A stretch of 64,000 nucleotides of DNA, taken from Symsagittifera roscoffensis (taxonomy: Eukaryota > Xenacoelomorpha > Acoela > Convolutidae). A program made the position numbers and the translations under genes. The notes under the pieces are model-generated. The model did no database searches. It was given only the letters and a program-made list of their open reading frames with translations, and was not told where the DNA came from. Shown in pieces: positions 10,755 through 21,611 of this stretch. Positions within the stretch are counted from its first letter, which is position 1. The number at the start of each line of letters is the position of its first letter. Where the stretch lies: positions 65,261,277 through 65,325,276 of the forward strand of contig NC_087066.1 of assembly GCF_963678635.1 (NCBI RefSeq), written 5' to 3'.

Positions 10755-10764
10755 GTTGCGATTC

Positions 10765-11200
10765 GAAAATTAACTTTCTTTTGGAAAAAAATTACAAAAA
10801 AAGACGGGGATGTTGCCCGGAACGATTTTGAAAGACTTGATCATGCAATTTGTTCAATACTTTTTGTCTAAAAAAAAAGATTATTTTGACTTGTTAATGC
10901 AATTTGAACTTCTAATTCTCAAGACTACCTCGTGACAATAGCACTAGAGCAGTTCGCTCGATAATCATCCTGCCATACGACTGAAGTTTGAGGTTTAATC
11001 AGTTTCAGAACTTTATGTCTCATAAGCAGACATTCTAATCCTGATCCCTCGTGAACAATCCAAACAGCAATGTTATAAGGACTTCACTGAGATTTCGTTA
11101 CTCACATTTATACATTTCCCGTACGATGGGAATTGTAAGACTGCCATTTTTGAGAGAAACCTTTCCTAAAGTCTAAAATTGCAAAATCAACTCTGTACAT
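10765..11200. other. Non-coding interval
   Basis: AT-rich, with no gene or recognisable element; it lies between the hAT MITE and repeat B copy 3. Confidence 0.4.
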
Positions 11201-11204
11201 AAAG

Positions 11205-11732
11205 AAAACTGCTCGTAACATGGCGAAGCCCTGAATATTCCGACTGCCATTTAAGGTTTATGGAGCAGTAATAACATTTAAAAATTAAATGAAATAAAAC
11301 TAATTGAAATTTTTTTTCTTCTAAAATTTGATATTTTTTAATGAAAATCATCCCCCCACACGCCATATAAAGTACAAAAGGATAGATTTCGCTCCCTGTA
11401 ACAAATGAAATATGGCAAATATGCTTCTTTCAACCAATTTGGAACGATTTCTAATACGGAATAACTATCCGCTTACGCGTTATTAGCGCGAAATATATCG
11501 CGCGTTAATTATCCCCAATTGACCAAAATGGCAATCTTTAAACCACCGTAACTTAACGAAAAAAGATCACAGGTGAAATATTTTTTTCAAATTTGAGACA
11601 ACAATACCTTTCGAATGATGTAAAAAAATTCCGTCAAAAATGGCTAGTTAAAAGTCGAAATTTGTCTGAAGAAAAAAAAACCCACCCCGAGCACAAATAT
11701 TCCGTCACTTTCGTATCGAAAGTCGGAACAAC
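11205..11732 (-). repeat. Repeat family B, copy 3 (near full length)
   Basis: This is the inverted copy of 8076-8590. It contains GGCGAAGCCCTGAATATTCCGACTGCC, CGCTTACGCGTTATTAGCGCG and, at the far end, TCACTTTCGTATCGAAAGTCGGAACA. Because it matches copy 1 end to end, it defines the element limits better than copy 2. There are many point differences, so it is an old insertion. Confidence 0.7.
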
Positions 11733-11829
11733 AAGCATACTCTGAGAAAGAAACAATTTCTCTCAGCAAAATTATAACTTTTGTCGAGAACAAATTGCAC
11801 ATAAAGAGGCCAAACTGTGTATTATGTGC

Positions 11830-12150
11830 ATTGTAAGCGGATTCCTCAGCAGGCCAAAATCAGATTTGTCGCGGAATCCGCAGCCTTTCTACTTTTCTTT
11901 GATCTTCTTTGCGGTTTTGTTTTGGATTCCACAAACAAATTCTTAAAACACTGTACCGCTCAAACTCGCTCCAAAAATAGGCAGTTTTGCGGAATCGGCA
12001 ACCGTACTTGCGGAATCCAGAACAGTTTGTGGAATCCACTCACAAATAATAGGACATTTGTATAATTAAAAAGAGCTGTTGCGGTTTCCGCAACTATAAG
12101 TGAAATCCGCAAATTGTAAGTGAAGTCCGCATTTTGTTTGCGGGTTCTGC
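11830..12150. repeat. TGCGGAATCC/GCGGATTCC motif cluster, block 1
   Basis: The decamer TGCGGAATCC and its close variants and complements (GCGGATTCCTCAGC, CGCGGAATCCGCAG, TTTGCGGAATCGGCA, CTTGCGGAATCCAGAACAG, TTGTGGAATCCACTCAC) recur every 20-60 bp in both orientations. It reads as a degenerate minisatellite. A second block lies at 12580-12910. Short frames across it are artefacts. Confidence 0.6.
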
Positions 12151-12269
12151 TGACATATAAGTACATGTGTAGTTTAGCATTTAAAATTATATCTTTCAAT
12201 TACTGGTCACCAAATATGTCAAATTGGTTAACTACCAGTTGAAATGCCAAACGTTTGGTCTCAATTCCT

Positions 12270-12440
12270 GTCAACCCAACTTCGATGTCAAATCCGTTCA
12301 ACTTCGATTTCAACTTCGACCCAAATACTGACCTACTGAACTTCGATCCCAAATACTGACCTATCGATCCCAAATACTGACCTACTTCGATCTGAACTTT
12401 GATCCCAAATACTGATGCAATCCCAAATACTGGCCTAATT
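12270..12440 (+). repeat. CCCAAATACTGACCTA minisatellite
   Basis: At least six copies of a unit built on TCGATCCCAAATACTGACCTA, separated by variable AACTTCGAT spacers, occupy this stretch. The unit is about 20-35 bp. The array is non-coding and unrelated in sequence to the neighbouring GCGGAATCC cluster. Confidence 0.75.
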
Positions 12441-12579
12441 TGGCGATATGCTGTGAGTTGTATTTCCAGACACTCTCAACCCAATGAATCCAAATATTGA
12501 ACTTTTTCGGTGTTTTGTTTCCAAAATATTAAAAAGTGACATCCACTGATTTAGTTATTAAATGTTTTGAGATTTGTTC

Positions 12580-12910
12580 GTGGATTCCGCTGACAACGGT
12601 TAAGTCTTTGCCTTTCAATTCCGCATTGCCAATGCCATAGATAAAAATTCCAGCTCTAGCTTTTAATTGTTCATATGTAAGTTCAGTAATAAATAAAATT
12701 CTGAATCACATACAGTTTGCGGATTCCATTTACATTTGCGGATTCTATTTACAGTTTGTGGAATCTACTTACGGTTGCGGAATCCAGAACAACTAGCTAC
12801 ATTCGCTTGTTGCGGAATCCGCGGCACAACAAATGTGCCGACAAAAGTTACGTTACAGGTTTTTGTACGCTGAATCCACGGAAGTTTTGTGAATTGAATC
12901 CACTGACATT
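12580..12910. repeat. TGCGGAATCC/GCGGATTCC motif cluster, block 2
   Basis: The motifs of 11830-12150 recur here as GTTTGCGGATTCCATTTAC, ATTTGCGGATTCTATTTAC, GTTTGTGGAATCTACTTAC, GTTGCGGAATCCAGAACAA and GTTGCGGAATCCGCGGC. The spacing is near 24 bp in the middle. The Fe/SD of a gene is not implied; the frames are by-products of the repeat. Confidence 0.6.
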
Positions 12911-12914
12911 TTAG

Positions 12915-13020
12915 AACATGTTTATGGTATCCAGGAACAATGTGTATGGTATCCAGGAATGTGTATGGTATGGTATGGTATCCAGGATGGTATCAAAAAT
13001 GTGTATGGTATCCAGGAACA
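12915..13020 (+). repeat. GTGTATGGTATCCAGGAA minisatellite
   Basis: About five units of ATGTGTATGGTATCCAGGAA occur, including a GGTAT slippage run (TATGGTATGGTATGGTATCC). This is the third distinct minisatellite in about 1.2 kb. The plus-strand frame here (VYGIQ-type repeats) is a translation of the repeat. Confidence 0.75.
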
Positions 13021-13029
13021 TACAGACAC

Positions 13030-13504
13030 AAAATTGTGCGCCTATCCAGTGCACAGTTTGGCCTCGTAATGCAGTTGTTGTAAAAATTAGAAAAAAACAT
13101 CTTTTTTAGATTATTTTCTTACATTCTAGCGGAAAATTCAGTTTATGTTTTGGATCTGTACCGGGCGTTGCGTCACTATTCCCAGGTCACGTACAAGTTA
13201 TGACCGGTAAAAATATACATCAACTTTTTTCTGCACCAATTGTAAGAAGCTGAGTGATTTTATTACACTTCTGCTTCAGAGCCAAACTTTTCATAATCTA
13301 ATAATGATTTTTTCCATTCTTCCTAGAAGACTTTAATGAATATCGTAACCTAGGATGTTTCAACATTCAAAGTTACCGTGCTGGTAAATAAACAAAAAGC
13401 TAGAAGAATTAAAGTGAGGAATCAAAAATTTGCGTTTTTATAGTTCATGGGTAAAATCTAGTCATACAATTCGATAAAACATTGATGAGAAGTAAATTTT
13501 AAGA
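13030..13504. other. Non-coding interval
   Basis: No gene or repeat was recognised. Confidence 0.35.
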
Positions 13505-13610
13505 GTTACCGGGAATAGTTTCTCTGAATAGAATTTTCAGTTATGAAAATCAAGTCAGCTAATCAAACTTCGTCATAACGTTTGACTTCGTCTTAAAACG
13601 TTTTTACTAA
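13505..13610 (+). repeat. Repeat family D, copy 1
   Basis: GAATAGTTTCTCTGAATAGA, then TTATGAAAATCAAG and GCTAATCAAACTTCGTC, match 15225-15400 and, more weakly, 16255-16400. It is a short dispersed repeat in the same orientation upstream of the BEL element. Confidence 0.5.
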
Positions 13611-13889
13611 TGTCACAAAACGTATTGGTTTTTTTTGCTCCACGAAGAACAATTTTTAATGATTTTACAATTTTTTTTATTATTATTTTTAAAAAATGAA
13701 TTGAAACAAAAACGAATGAATGAATTATGAATGAATTGCAGTCAAAAGAGTATCAAAAATTGACTCAAATACAGCAAACATTGGGCTTGCAATTATTTAC
13801 AATGTTTCTAATCCATCATAGCATCTGGCTTAGTTTTCAAAGACAAAATCGAAATTGAGAAAACGTTGATAATGCGCAACAGTAAAGAG

Positions 13890-14300
13890 CTTTTCCTTAT
13901 CCCGACTTTCAAAAAAAATGATCGAAATTTCGTGCTCATGGTTGCTTTTTCATCTAACTGGCCACTTTTGATTTTTTTTGATAATTCACCTGTCACCTTT
14001 TTTTGCTAAATTATGGGGATTTGAAAATAGCCGATTTCCATAATGGGGATAGCATTTGCGCTATTTTTTTTCACCTTGAATTAAGACAAGTTGCCTAATC
14101 CGACATCTAGTTAGTTTTTGCGTTTCTTCCAATATCACTTGGAATTTTTTTTTAGCAGCGTGTGTTGATCTTTAAATCTCGAAAAAATTTTCTTCGTGAA
14201 CTTTTCTAATTTTTTCATATAGAAAACTTTTCCAATGACGTTGGAAAGCAGCCAAAAAGTTAAAAACTTTGCCTTCATACGAGCCGTCTAGGTATTTAGG
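13890..14300 (+). repeat. Repeat family B, decayed copy 4
   Basis: The order of landmarks follows copy 1: CCCGACTTTC, then ATTCACCTGTCACCTTTTT, TTATGGGGATTTGAAAATAGCCGATTT, TTGCGCTATTT, GGCAG-like remnants, and TTCATACGAGCCGTCTAGG at the end. Divergence is much higher than between copies 1 and 3. Confidence 0.4.
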
Positions 14301-15224
14301 TTGTTTCAATTTTAGCGAGCGCTTTTCAGAACCACGCCACTGATCATCCGATAAAAACGAAAAGTTTTTATGACAAATCTATGAAAGTCAGTTCGCAGGA
14401 TTTGGGTACATAATTTTTCAATGAATGCAACTATCAAATAGAGCAATTGCTAACGGTTTAATTGGAAAAATTGTGAAGCATTTGGGACAATAGACAGCAC
14501 GAAGCATCAAAAGGTAATTTTCAACAAACTCCGACCGGTTGACTAAAACTATATACCTAAACTTTGAAACTGACCGCTATTTGTAAAATATAGCAGCTAA
14601 AAATATTCGAGAGTTTCATGGTTTTCTTTTTTCCTAAAACAAGGATTCTTGAAATACAATGATCAAAAATTACTAGCTTTTTTAACGGATTTTCTGTCAC
14701 TGAAAAAAGAAGACCGATATTTCAATTTTCATTGCTTAGCTTCTTGTTTTAGTTGCACACACTTCTTGAAGCTCTCTTATTTTAAAAAAAGCTGGAAGAA
14801 GTTTTAGTAAGCACAATCTGAGCCATGAGCTCAAAGAAACCTTGCCGGCTTTTTTTATTTCCTTGTTTAGCAATTGGTTCCGAGTACATTGACCTGTAAA
14901 TTAGTAAATCAAAGAATGAAAAGGCATTGAGAAGTACATATATTGCAGTCTTATGTCAAAATCACTTAGGTCTTTGAAGTTTTTTTTATTGTTATTTTTT
15001 CAACAACTGTAAATTTTCTTCGTTTTCATTATCCAAAAAATCTCTCGCTATTTAGAAACTTGAGTTTATGATTTTCATAAATCTGTCGAACATGAGATGT
15101 TTATTTATCCTACTTCTTCTGCGCTTCTTGCCTGTGCTACCAGCAAAAACAAACATTTCTGTCATAAAACTGACGAGAAAACGATTTTTGGAAAAAAATA
15201 TTTATGTACAGATTTTTTTCTAAA
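14301..15224. other. Non-coding interval
   Basis: AT-rich sequence with no supported gene. Confidence 0.35.
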
Positions 15225-15400
15225 TTATGGCGAATAGTTTCTTTAACTAGAGTTTTCAATTTATGAAAATCAGAGCATGCTAATCAAACTTCGTCTTAGA
15301 GTTGAGGATGCAGAACATTGTTAGAAAGGGGGAGTTTTTGCGAACAAAAAAACTCAGGGCACCATTGATCTAAATGCGTTCTAGAGTCATGTAATTGGAA
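15225..15400 (+). repeat. Repeat family D, copy 2
   Basis: It shares GAATAGTTTCTTTAACTAGA, TTTATGAAAATCA, GCTAATCAAACTTCGTCTTA and then GATGCAGAACATTGTTAGAA with copy 1 (first part) and with 16255-16400 (second part, GACTGCAGAACCTTGCTGGAA). Confidence 0.5.
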
Positions 15401-15754
15401 CAAAGTATTTAAAACCGATTTTTTTTTGCCTCACGCACAGTACTCTCAAGCAAGAGCCTTAAAAGCTGCAAACTGTGCTAAAAAAGAGCACAAATAAATT
15501 CCAAAAAGTCCAGCTGTGTAAGAGATTTTTGAGCAGTTTTTGTTACAATGTTTTCATCCAGCATACAGTCGTTAACATTTGAAATTTACAATTTACCCAC
15601 TGCAGTCTAATTAGGTTACGCACTTTGTTTTAGTTCTTTTATGGTTGCAGATATTTATTCAATTCATCTCAGAAACAAATCAAAAACTGATACAAGATTT
15701 GTTTCAAAATTGATGAACTACCGTGTCAGATAAGTGGCATCATTCTATTGTACA

Positions 15755-15815
15755 CTGTAAACATATCGTGACACACCCGTGTCACACCGTGTCAACATAT
15801 CGTGACACACCCAAA
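15755..15815. repeat. GTGACACACCC/GTGTCAC mini-cluster
   Basis: ACATATCGTGACACACCC occurs twice (about 15762 and 15796), with GTGTCACACCGTGTCA between them. This makes both a direct and an inverted repeat of TGACAC. It is too small to classify. Confidence 0.5.
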
Positions 15816-16254
15816 TATGAGCTGGCAGCAAAACGTTTTGTTTCTGCAGATTGTTCTCAGATTCCTGAAAAAAATTTCAATTAAATCAAGAATTTTTTTT
15901 GGTTAATTTCTTTCAATCACAATCAACTATCTACAGGTTTGTCTGACATGTTGACATCAAATGAAAATCATTCAAATATTATCCAGATTTAAAATACTCT
16001 GTCTGAAGTTATTAAACGTTATCTGAAAGCTCCTTTAAACTGAATTTGATGATATTTTTAAAACTCAGTCTCATACATTAATGTCAGTGAGTTTTGTTTT
16101 TTCCTTTAAAAACATTACTAAAGTAACTTTATTTCATCAAAATATTGCTACAAACGTTTTTATCTTTGCAAAAAATAATAAATTTCATAAAAAAGATCCG
16201 AAACATGTTGGAATGCGTATATATGAAATCTTAATTTTTACTCAAAGTCATGGC

Positions 16255-16400
16255 AAAAATTTTCTGTAATAGAACTTCCAATTATTGAAAATCAAGATTT
16301 GCAAATTAAATTTTGTTTTACCTCCTGTACATTTGAGACTGCAGAACCTTGCTGGAATGGGTTTTTTTTCCAACGAAAAGCTCATGGCAAAACTGGTCTT
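16255..16400 (+). repeat. Repeat family D, copy 3, at the left edge of the BEL element
   Basis: GTAATAGAACTTCCAATTATTGAAAATCAAG and then GACTGCAGAACCTTGCTGGAA resemble copy 2. It may belong to the 5' region of the retroelement, in which case copies 1 and 2 could be LTR or leader fragments; this was not established. Confidence 0.35.
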
Positions 16401-18530
16401 CAACACAATAAGAAATTCAACACAACAAAAAACACCTAATTCAAGTTCACGTTTCAGTCGGTATACGGCCGCATTGAAATCTAAGATCTTTAGTGAGATT
16501 CAACGCAATCTCGCATTTAATAAAATGCGGAATGAAGTATTTGCCAGGCAGTCTAGCGTAGCTTTGAAGATAAGACAGCAACAAAAACATCTAGAATTAG
16601 AGACATTTAATAGAAAAGTAAAAGAAGTCGAGTTCGAAGGATTGAAAATGGAAGACTACAATAAGTGAAAAATTAGACAGGACAAGTTTTAACAAATTCA
16701 TTCAGTCTTCAACTTGATGATAAAAGAGACGATGATCGTACTAGTTCCTGGTTGGGTTCTATCGAAGATCAAACTTCTGCTGACTCGGCTACCCAGCCGA
16801 AAAAGACAGATAACAATGAACACCCAAGTTTGTCCACAACGGGCTTGCCGTCGATTCCTGAGTTTCATGGAAGCTCCGGTTAATGTTTTAGCGCTGGGCA
16901 AGGATCATCTAGTGATCCTGGTTTGCGTATCAGTAATCATCTAGCCTCCCGGAAAAATTGTCTGAGATCAAATTTGTCTGTACATAGTAATGATGCATCC
17001 ATTAAGGTTCCCCGTTATCTACCACCTCGTGCCGGTGTTAATTATCATACAGCTTCCACTAGCCATCAATCTGGTTTCCTTCCGAAATCCGGATCAAATG
17101 TTGGTAACACAAACATAGAGGATCTGAAGAAACCTTTTCCATTAACCCGCACAATTCCACAAACTGTCGTGCCTTATGTGAGCAGGTCTCATGGAACCAT
17201 CCAATAACTAATCGTTTGCCAACAGCGCATTCACAATATTACCAAATTCAGAATCAGCAGCCATTTTGTGCACCAGTCTGCGCTGCAAATGGCATGCCTG
17301 TTGGGGCCAGTTTGAGCAATTCAGCATGTGGTTTGACACCGCTAACGTCTGTGATGACACCACAACAGAATTTCAATGCAAATGTGTTTTCTATGGCCAC
17401 TCCGATTTGTCGTACTTTAGTGGGGTCATTCCGTATAACAGTGGTGGTAAAGTATATTACACTCCTCAAGCTGATGTCCAAAGTAAAAACCCTGCTTATT
17501 AAAGGTTTTTAACCGCTTGTCGGTTAGTTTAATGAACTTCCCATAGAGCAACCGATGAAGGCTCGTAAGGTAACTGAACTGATGAAAATTAACCAGACAT
17601 ATCGTCTCTCAGAATTGAATTTAGGCGAGCTGGCAAGATTGGTTCGGACAATTTACTCAACCATCGGTTCCACACTTCTGACTGATGACGAAAAATTCAC
17701 ATGTTTGAAGACGCTCAAAACCGGAAAAACCAAAGAGGCTATCGCCAATTTCAGTTTTTGAAAAAGTTTCATGCGATGATGCAATATATACATTGCAGAG
17801 AAATTTTAGTGAGCCTCATGTTTTTGCTGGGGCTCATTTGGATAACATAGCCAGTTTTCCTTCACTCAAAATGCGTAGTTCAGTGAAAGTCATCAGTTTC
17901 TCCCCCGCCGTTTCAGGAGTGGCTATAGTCATTCAATCGTTGTCATTTCATGATGACCTTAAAAGCGTAATTTTTCGGAACCAAGTTGTCGCCAAGCTCC
18001 CAGCTATTTTGATAGAAGCTTGGTCAGGGCATACAATTAGCCAAAATTGGCAGTGGTCCAGCCTCTTAGATTTCAATTATAGGTTTAAAAAGAAGGGTGA
18101 GCCCAAAGAGGGTTTCGCGTTATTGGTTCTAGAGCTACAACGGACAAAAAAAATCGTAAACAACAAATGTGTTTGCATCAAACTGCCGTGCTTGCCGTGG
18201 AAAGGAAAGCGCCCCTCTTTGGCTTTGAACTGCATTCCAGGGAAAGAATGCCACTCCGCGAGCAAAATTTGTAGCTGAGCAAAAACCTTGCTTCGCTTAC
18301 CTCAAGGGGAACCAGATTTTGCGTAATTGCATGAAGGCAAAAAAGATCAAAACAGGACTCTGAAAACACGTACAATGTCCTTCATCACGCTGTGGAAAAA
18401 AGCTTTCCACCATATTAAAAAAAGTTCAAGTGAGCCCCATAAGTTTATACCGGAAAATGTTAAACACAATTCCGCTCATATCACTGTAGGTGGATACACA
18501 AAGTACAGAATGTCAGCATACCTGAAATGA
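16400..18530 (+). pseudogene. BEL/Pao retrotransposon gag region, broken
   Basis: Gag-type segments follow one another in shifting frames. At about 16440-16668 lies a charged helical stretch (RQQQKHLELETFNRKVKEVE), like the N-terminal coiled coil of BEL Gag. A Ser/Pro-rich linker follows (about 16715-17210, and 17216-17470 with a Gln/Asn-rich part). The conserved block of BEL Gag (the DUF1759 type) then spans about 17620-18060, with TDDEKFTCLKTLKTGKTKEA, a frame break, LQRNFSEPHVFAGAHLDNIA and FHDDLKSVIFRNQVVAKLP. No intact Cys-His knuckle is readable in 18130-18330. Several stops and frameshifts show it is dead. Gag packages the element's RNA. Confidence 0.7.
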
Positions 18531-18805
18531 AGGATAAAATTTCTCAATTAGCTCTTATGAAGCCCTTACACTACAACTATGTAGATGTAGAAGTTCTCCT
18601 AGGACAGGATTACTACCACGCCGTTCGTCCGATTGATGTCCTTACAGGAGATGACTCTAACTCATCATGTTCCGTCCGCTTACAAATAGCTTGGGTCATA
18701 ATTGCTTCATTATGGCCCTCAGCCGGGTTAAATTCTTCGTGCGTTGAGTGTATTGATGAAGGTTCTTCTTTAATTGACCAGACGAAGTCTTGGTATGATT
18801 TATAA
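18480..18805 (+). pseudogene. BEL/Pao protease-domain remnant
   Basis: The frame contains VDVEVLLGQDYYHAVRPIDV followed by a Gly-Asp stretch and RLQIAWVI. This is the layout of the C-terminal half of the BEL aspartic-protease region (the DUF1758 type), where a LLIG-type flap precedes RP and a later LGWV-type strand. The active-site DTG portion should lie just upstream, but was not found. It is continuous in frame for about 90 codons and bracketed by gag and RT remnants in the right order. Confidence 0.65.
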
Positions 18806-19860
18806 TCTTATGGAGGCTTCAAACAAGTCGATGCCCGCTCGTCCACCAATAAACCCGCTTTATCCATCCTCAATTCAATAACATACCACGATGGTGAAAA
18901 ACTTATCGTGTTTATAATTCGGGTTGATAACATTTTCAGTCTCCCTAATAAAGATTGCCCATCGCTTGCTCAATGTAAAACTTCGGAGCAAAATTTAAGT
19001 AAGTTGGGTAAGATACGTGAATAAGAAAGGTCATGTTGTTACCGTGGAGCCGTATGATCCACTTTCGCGACTCGATCACGAGTGTTATCTTCCGCACCAC
19101 CCAGTTATAAATCCGAATAAGGTGCGCAGAGTCTTTAAAGGGGCTGCTAAAATTCACTATTACAAAACTTGATTTTCGGACTTCTGCAATTTCAACAGCA
19201 CAAGGACGGCGTCTGGGCGGATATAGAGGGTATGTTTTTCCAAGTCGGAGGGTTCGACCAAAATCATCAATCTTTGTTTTGTTTTTAGTGGCGGTAGGAT
19301 CCCACATCGGACGTGGTAGTCCATGACTACACTCGCCATATATTCGGCTAAAAAACTCAAATTATTAGATGACGGCATACCCTGAAGCAGCATCAATGGT
19401 TACTGAAAAGTGTTACATGGACGAATACTTGAATTAGTTCGTAAACATTGAGCAACCAAGTTTAATTAGTCGAGACTTGGAAAAATTGCTTAACAAATGT
19501 GGTTTTAAATTAAATAAGTTTGTCAGAGAGATGTTAAAGAAATTACAATCGCAATGAGACAACTTCACCGGTTAAGGAAGTATGTAATGCTGAACAATTG
19601 TCGGGCATCTTTGGTCTTAAATGGGATCATTCAAAGAAAATTTTTGGTTGTGAGCCGAGCTGTTGATCAGCCTCTCGATATGGGATAATCCAACGAACCG
19701 TTTTGAGTTTAGTCACTTCGGTGTTTGACCCTGTTGGGTTAGTAGCCCTGCACACCGTGATGGTTTGTCTTTTACTTAAAGACGTTCGGGAAAAAAGAAG
19801 CCAAAAAGAAGATGATGATTTATCAGAAGGTTTTAGGGGAAAATGTCTCGAGTAGCACTC
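18805..19860 (+). pseudogene. BEL/Pao reverse-transcriptase remnant
   Basis: In order: CYLPHHPVINPNKVRRVFKG (about 19081-19140, the typical BEL RT entry motif); WADIEGMFFQV (about 19214-19250), which carries the first catalytic Asp; a stop where a Leu is expected just before the Trp after LFCF; CYMDEYL (about 19411-19431) at the catalytic YxDD position, where the second Asp is Glu; FGLKWDHSKKIFG (about 19608-19648); and VFDPVGLVA (about 19720-19747) in the connection region. Frames change repeatedly and stops are frequent, so it cannot act. It is bracketed by protease and RNase H remnants. Confidence 0.75.
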
Positions 19861-20139
19861 CGGCCTCCTTCTGTTAGGTCAACTGACACTTCACCGCAGT
19901 TGCTTAACAGAACCTAAGGATCTATTGAGATTCATATGTTCGGTGATAGCTTGCAGGATGGGTTCTGCGCCGTTGGGCTTTTGCATGCGCGACTCATAAG
20001 CTCGCAAAAAAGTAAAGTGCAATCTATTTTTCTTCAGTAAAGCGCCTGCTGCCCCAAAAAAAAGCGTTGCCAAAACACAAGTTAGAGCTTCAAGCTGCTG
20101 CATATAATACACGGTTGAAAATCGAAAATGTGAACAACC

Positions 20140-20480
20140 TTACGATTGAATGAATGATATCTTTTTTAGGACAGATAGCACCATCATACTGAAATGGCCT
20201 GATTCTAAGGATGAGTTAACTGTCTTAGTCGGAAACCGTGTCGGTGAAACACTCGAATCTACCCCCATTGATGAGTGGCACCTTGCCTTGAGTGGCAATT
20301 ATCCAGTTGATACCGGTATACGGGGGATTTCTTTGAACGCCCTCAAGGCTAATATCTGGATTATTGGGCCAAGCATTTGTAGATCTAAGGGTTGGCCGTT
20401 TAAACCCGATCAAGAGGTGATCAATAAAATCAGGTTAAAGGATCACCGAACAACTTGGGCTGGATTTTGATAATAAGAAG
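20140..20480 (+). pseudogene. BEL/Pao RNase H-like region
   Basis: This is one of the best preserved stretches, about 106 codons open. FRTDSTIILKWPDSKDELTV is followed by GNRVGETLESTPIDEWH, then DTGIRGISLN and WIIGPSICRS. This is the order seen in BEL/Pao RNase H: a catalytic Asp in the TDS motif, then NRV..I, W.H, and a D..TRG-type turn. The second half resembles the tether leading into integrase. The frame ends at a TGA at about 20468. Confidence 0.75.
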
Positions 20481-20639
20481 TGTACGACTTTCCCGTCCAG
20501 ATGAAATTACTAGCTTCTGGTAAACGCATTTGGAGCAACAGCAAGACTGGCACGTACTCTTCATCCTTAGGACCAGCTGGAATCCACTGGACGCATAGGA
20601 CAATTAGTTGACGCCAAGCTTGACACTAAAGACCCTAAT

Positions 20640-21475
20640 TTGCTTGACGTCAGGTACACATTAGTTCAATTGTTATCTCGGAACCTCCATCTTGAGCATT
20701 TTTAATCAGAGTTGGACTATATGCGCACCGTGATTAACTTAAAGTATGCTATACTGGGGTTGCGTCAACTGCTGAAGTCTACTAGAAACCATTGCATTAC
20801 ATATGGAAAACAAAAAACAATCACGGTTCAATCAATTTTGACCTCCTACCTGTTAACCGCCCGCCTCGGCGGGTATAAGCAGCAACATTTTTCCTGCACA
20901 GGCGGGACTATTTTGGACCCTTTTACGTTACCATTCACTGAGAAAAATTGTTTTTTTTTTCAATTGCCTCGTGGCCAGGACTGTACACCTCGAGGTTGCG
21001 CCTTCACTAGACACCAGCTCATGTGTGAAACGCATCGGGCATTTCATCGCGCGCCGCGTTGCACCCAGCAGTTTTTGTTTGGATAAGGGAAACAAGTTTG
21101 TTGTTGCAGAAAAAGGTTTTTTTGCCGGTATTAAGAACTGAACCGCATGACTCTAACTGTCATTGCGCATAAAGGTATAATCTGGAAGCTTATTTTTCCC
21201 AGTGCTCCACATCATGTTAGCTCTTGGGAGTAGTACGAAAAAGGCGTGTAACAGAAAAAATGTTTGAAACAACACTCTGCTTAGTGGAGCAGGCTTTTAA
21301 TGCTAGGCCGGTAAGTACCGATTCGCGTGATTTAGAAGCTTTAACCCCCAAGCCCATTTTGCTGGGGCAGTACGCCGCAAACTTTCCTTCACTCTCTCTT
21401 GGGGAATACTTCGATCATCACGAAAAGTACCTACGAGCTCAGTCGTACACTGACGCTATATGGTCCCGTTGTTAA
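20640..21475 (+). pseudogene. BEL/Pao integrase remnant
   Basis: A zinc-binding-type entry (SELDYMRTVINLKYAILGLR with CITYGKQK) lies at 20700-20830. The catalytic core follows in alternating frames. RTVHLEVAP is at about 20977-21003. The D of the second catalytic position is readable in LDKGNKFV (21078-21101), with Lys where Asn is usual. SAPHHVSSWE (about 21199-21229) holds the catalytic Glu. The C-terminal part (21224-21475) reads CLVEQAFNARPVSTDSRDLE, then LTPKPILLGQ, a typical BEL integrase ending. Several frameshifts and a TAG after the Trp-Glu make it inactive. Confidence 0.75.
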
Positions 21476-21479
21476 AAAA

Positions 21480-21611
21480 GCGCATCAATTACGTCAAAAT
21501 TACAGGTTCAACAGTTTTTATTGAGTAACTTTGATATAACATTATACTACATTAACCTCGGAAACTAATCAAAAGACGTAAATATTGACGTAGCGGAATT
21601 AATTAGCTAAA
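21480..21611. other. Possible 3' end or LTR region of the BEL element
   Basis: The sequence directly follows integrase and should hold a polypurine tract and 3' LTR if the element was complete. I could not match it to any stretch upstream of gag, so no LTR pair is called. Confidence 0.25.

Noticed and set aside
12717-13109. ORFs across the minisatellites
   Set aside because: Repeat-derived and periodic (VYGIQ-type); no selection expected.
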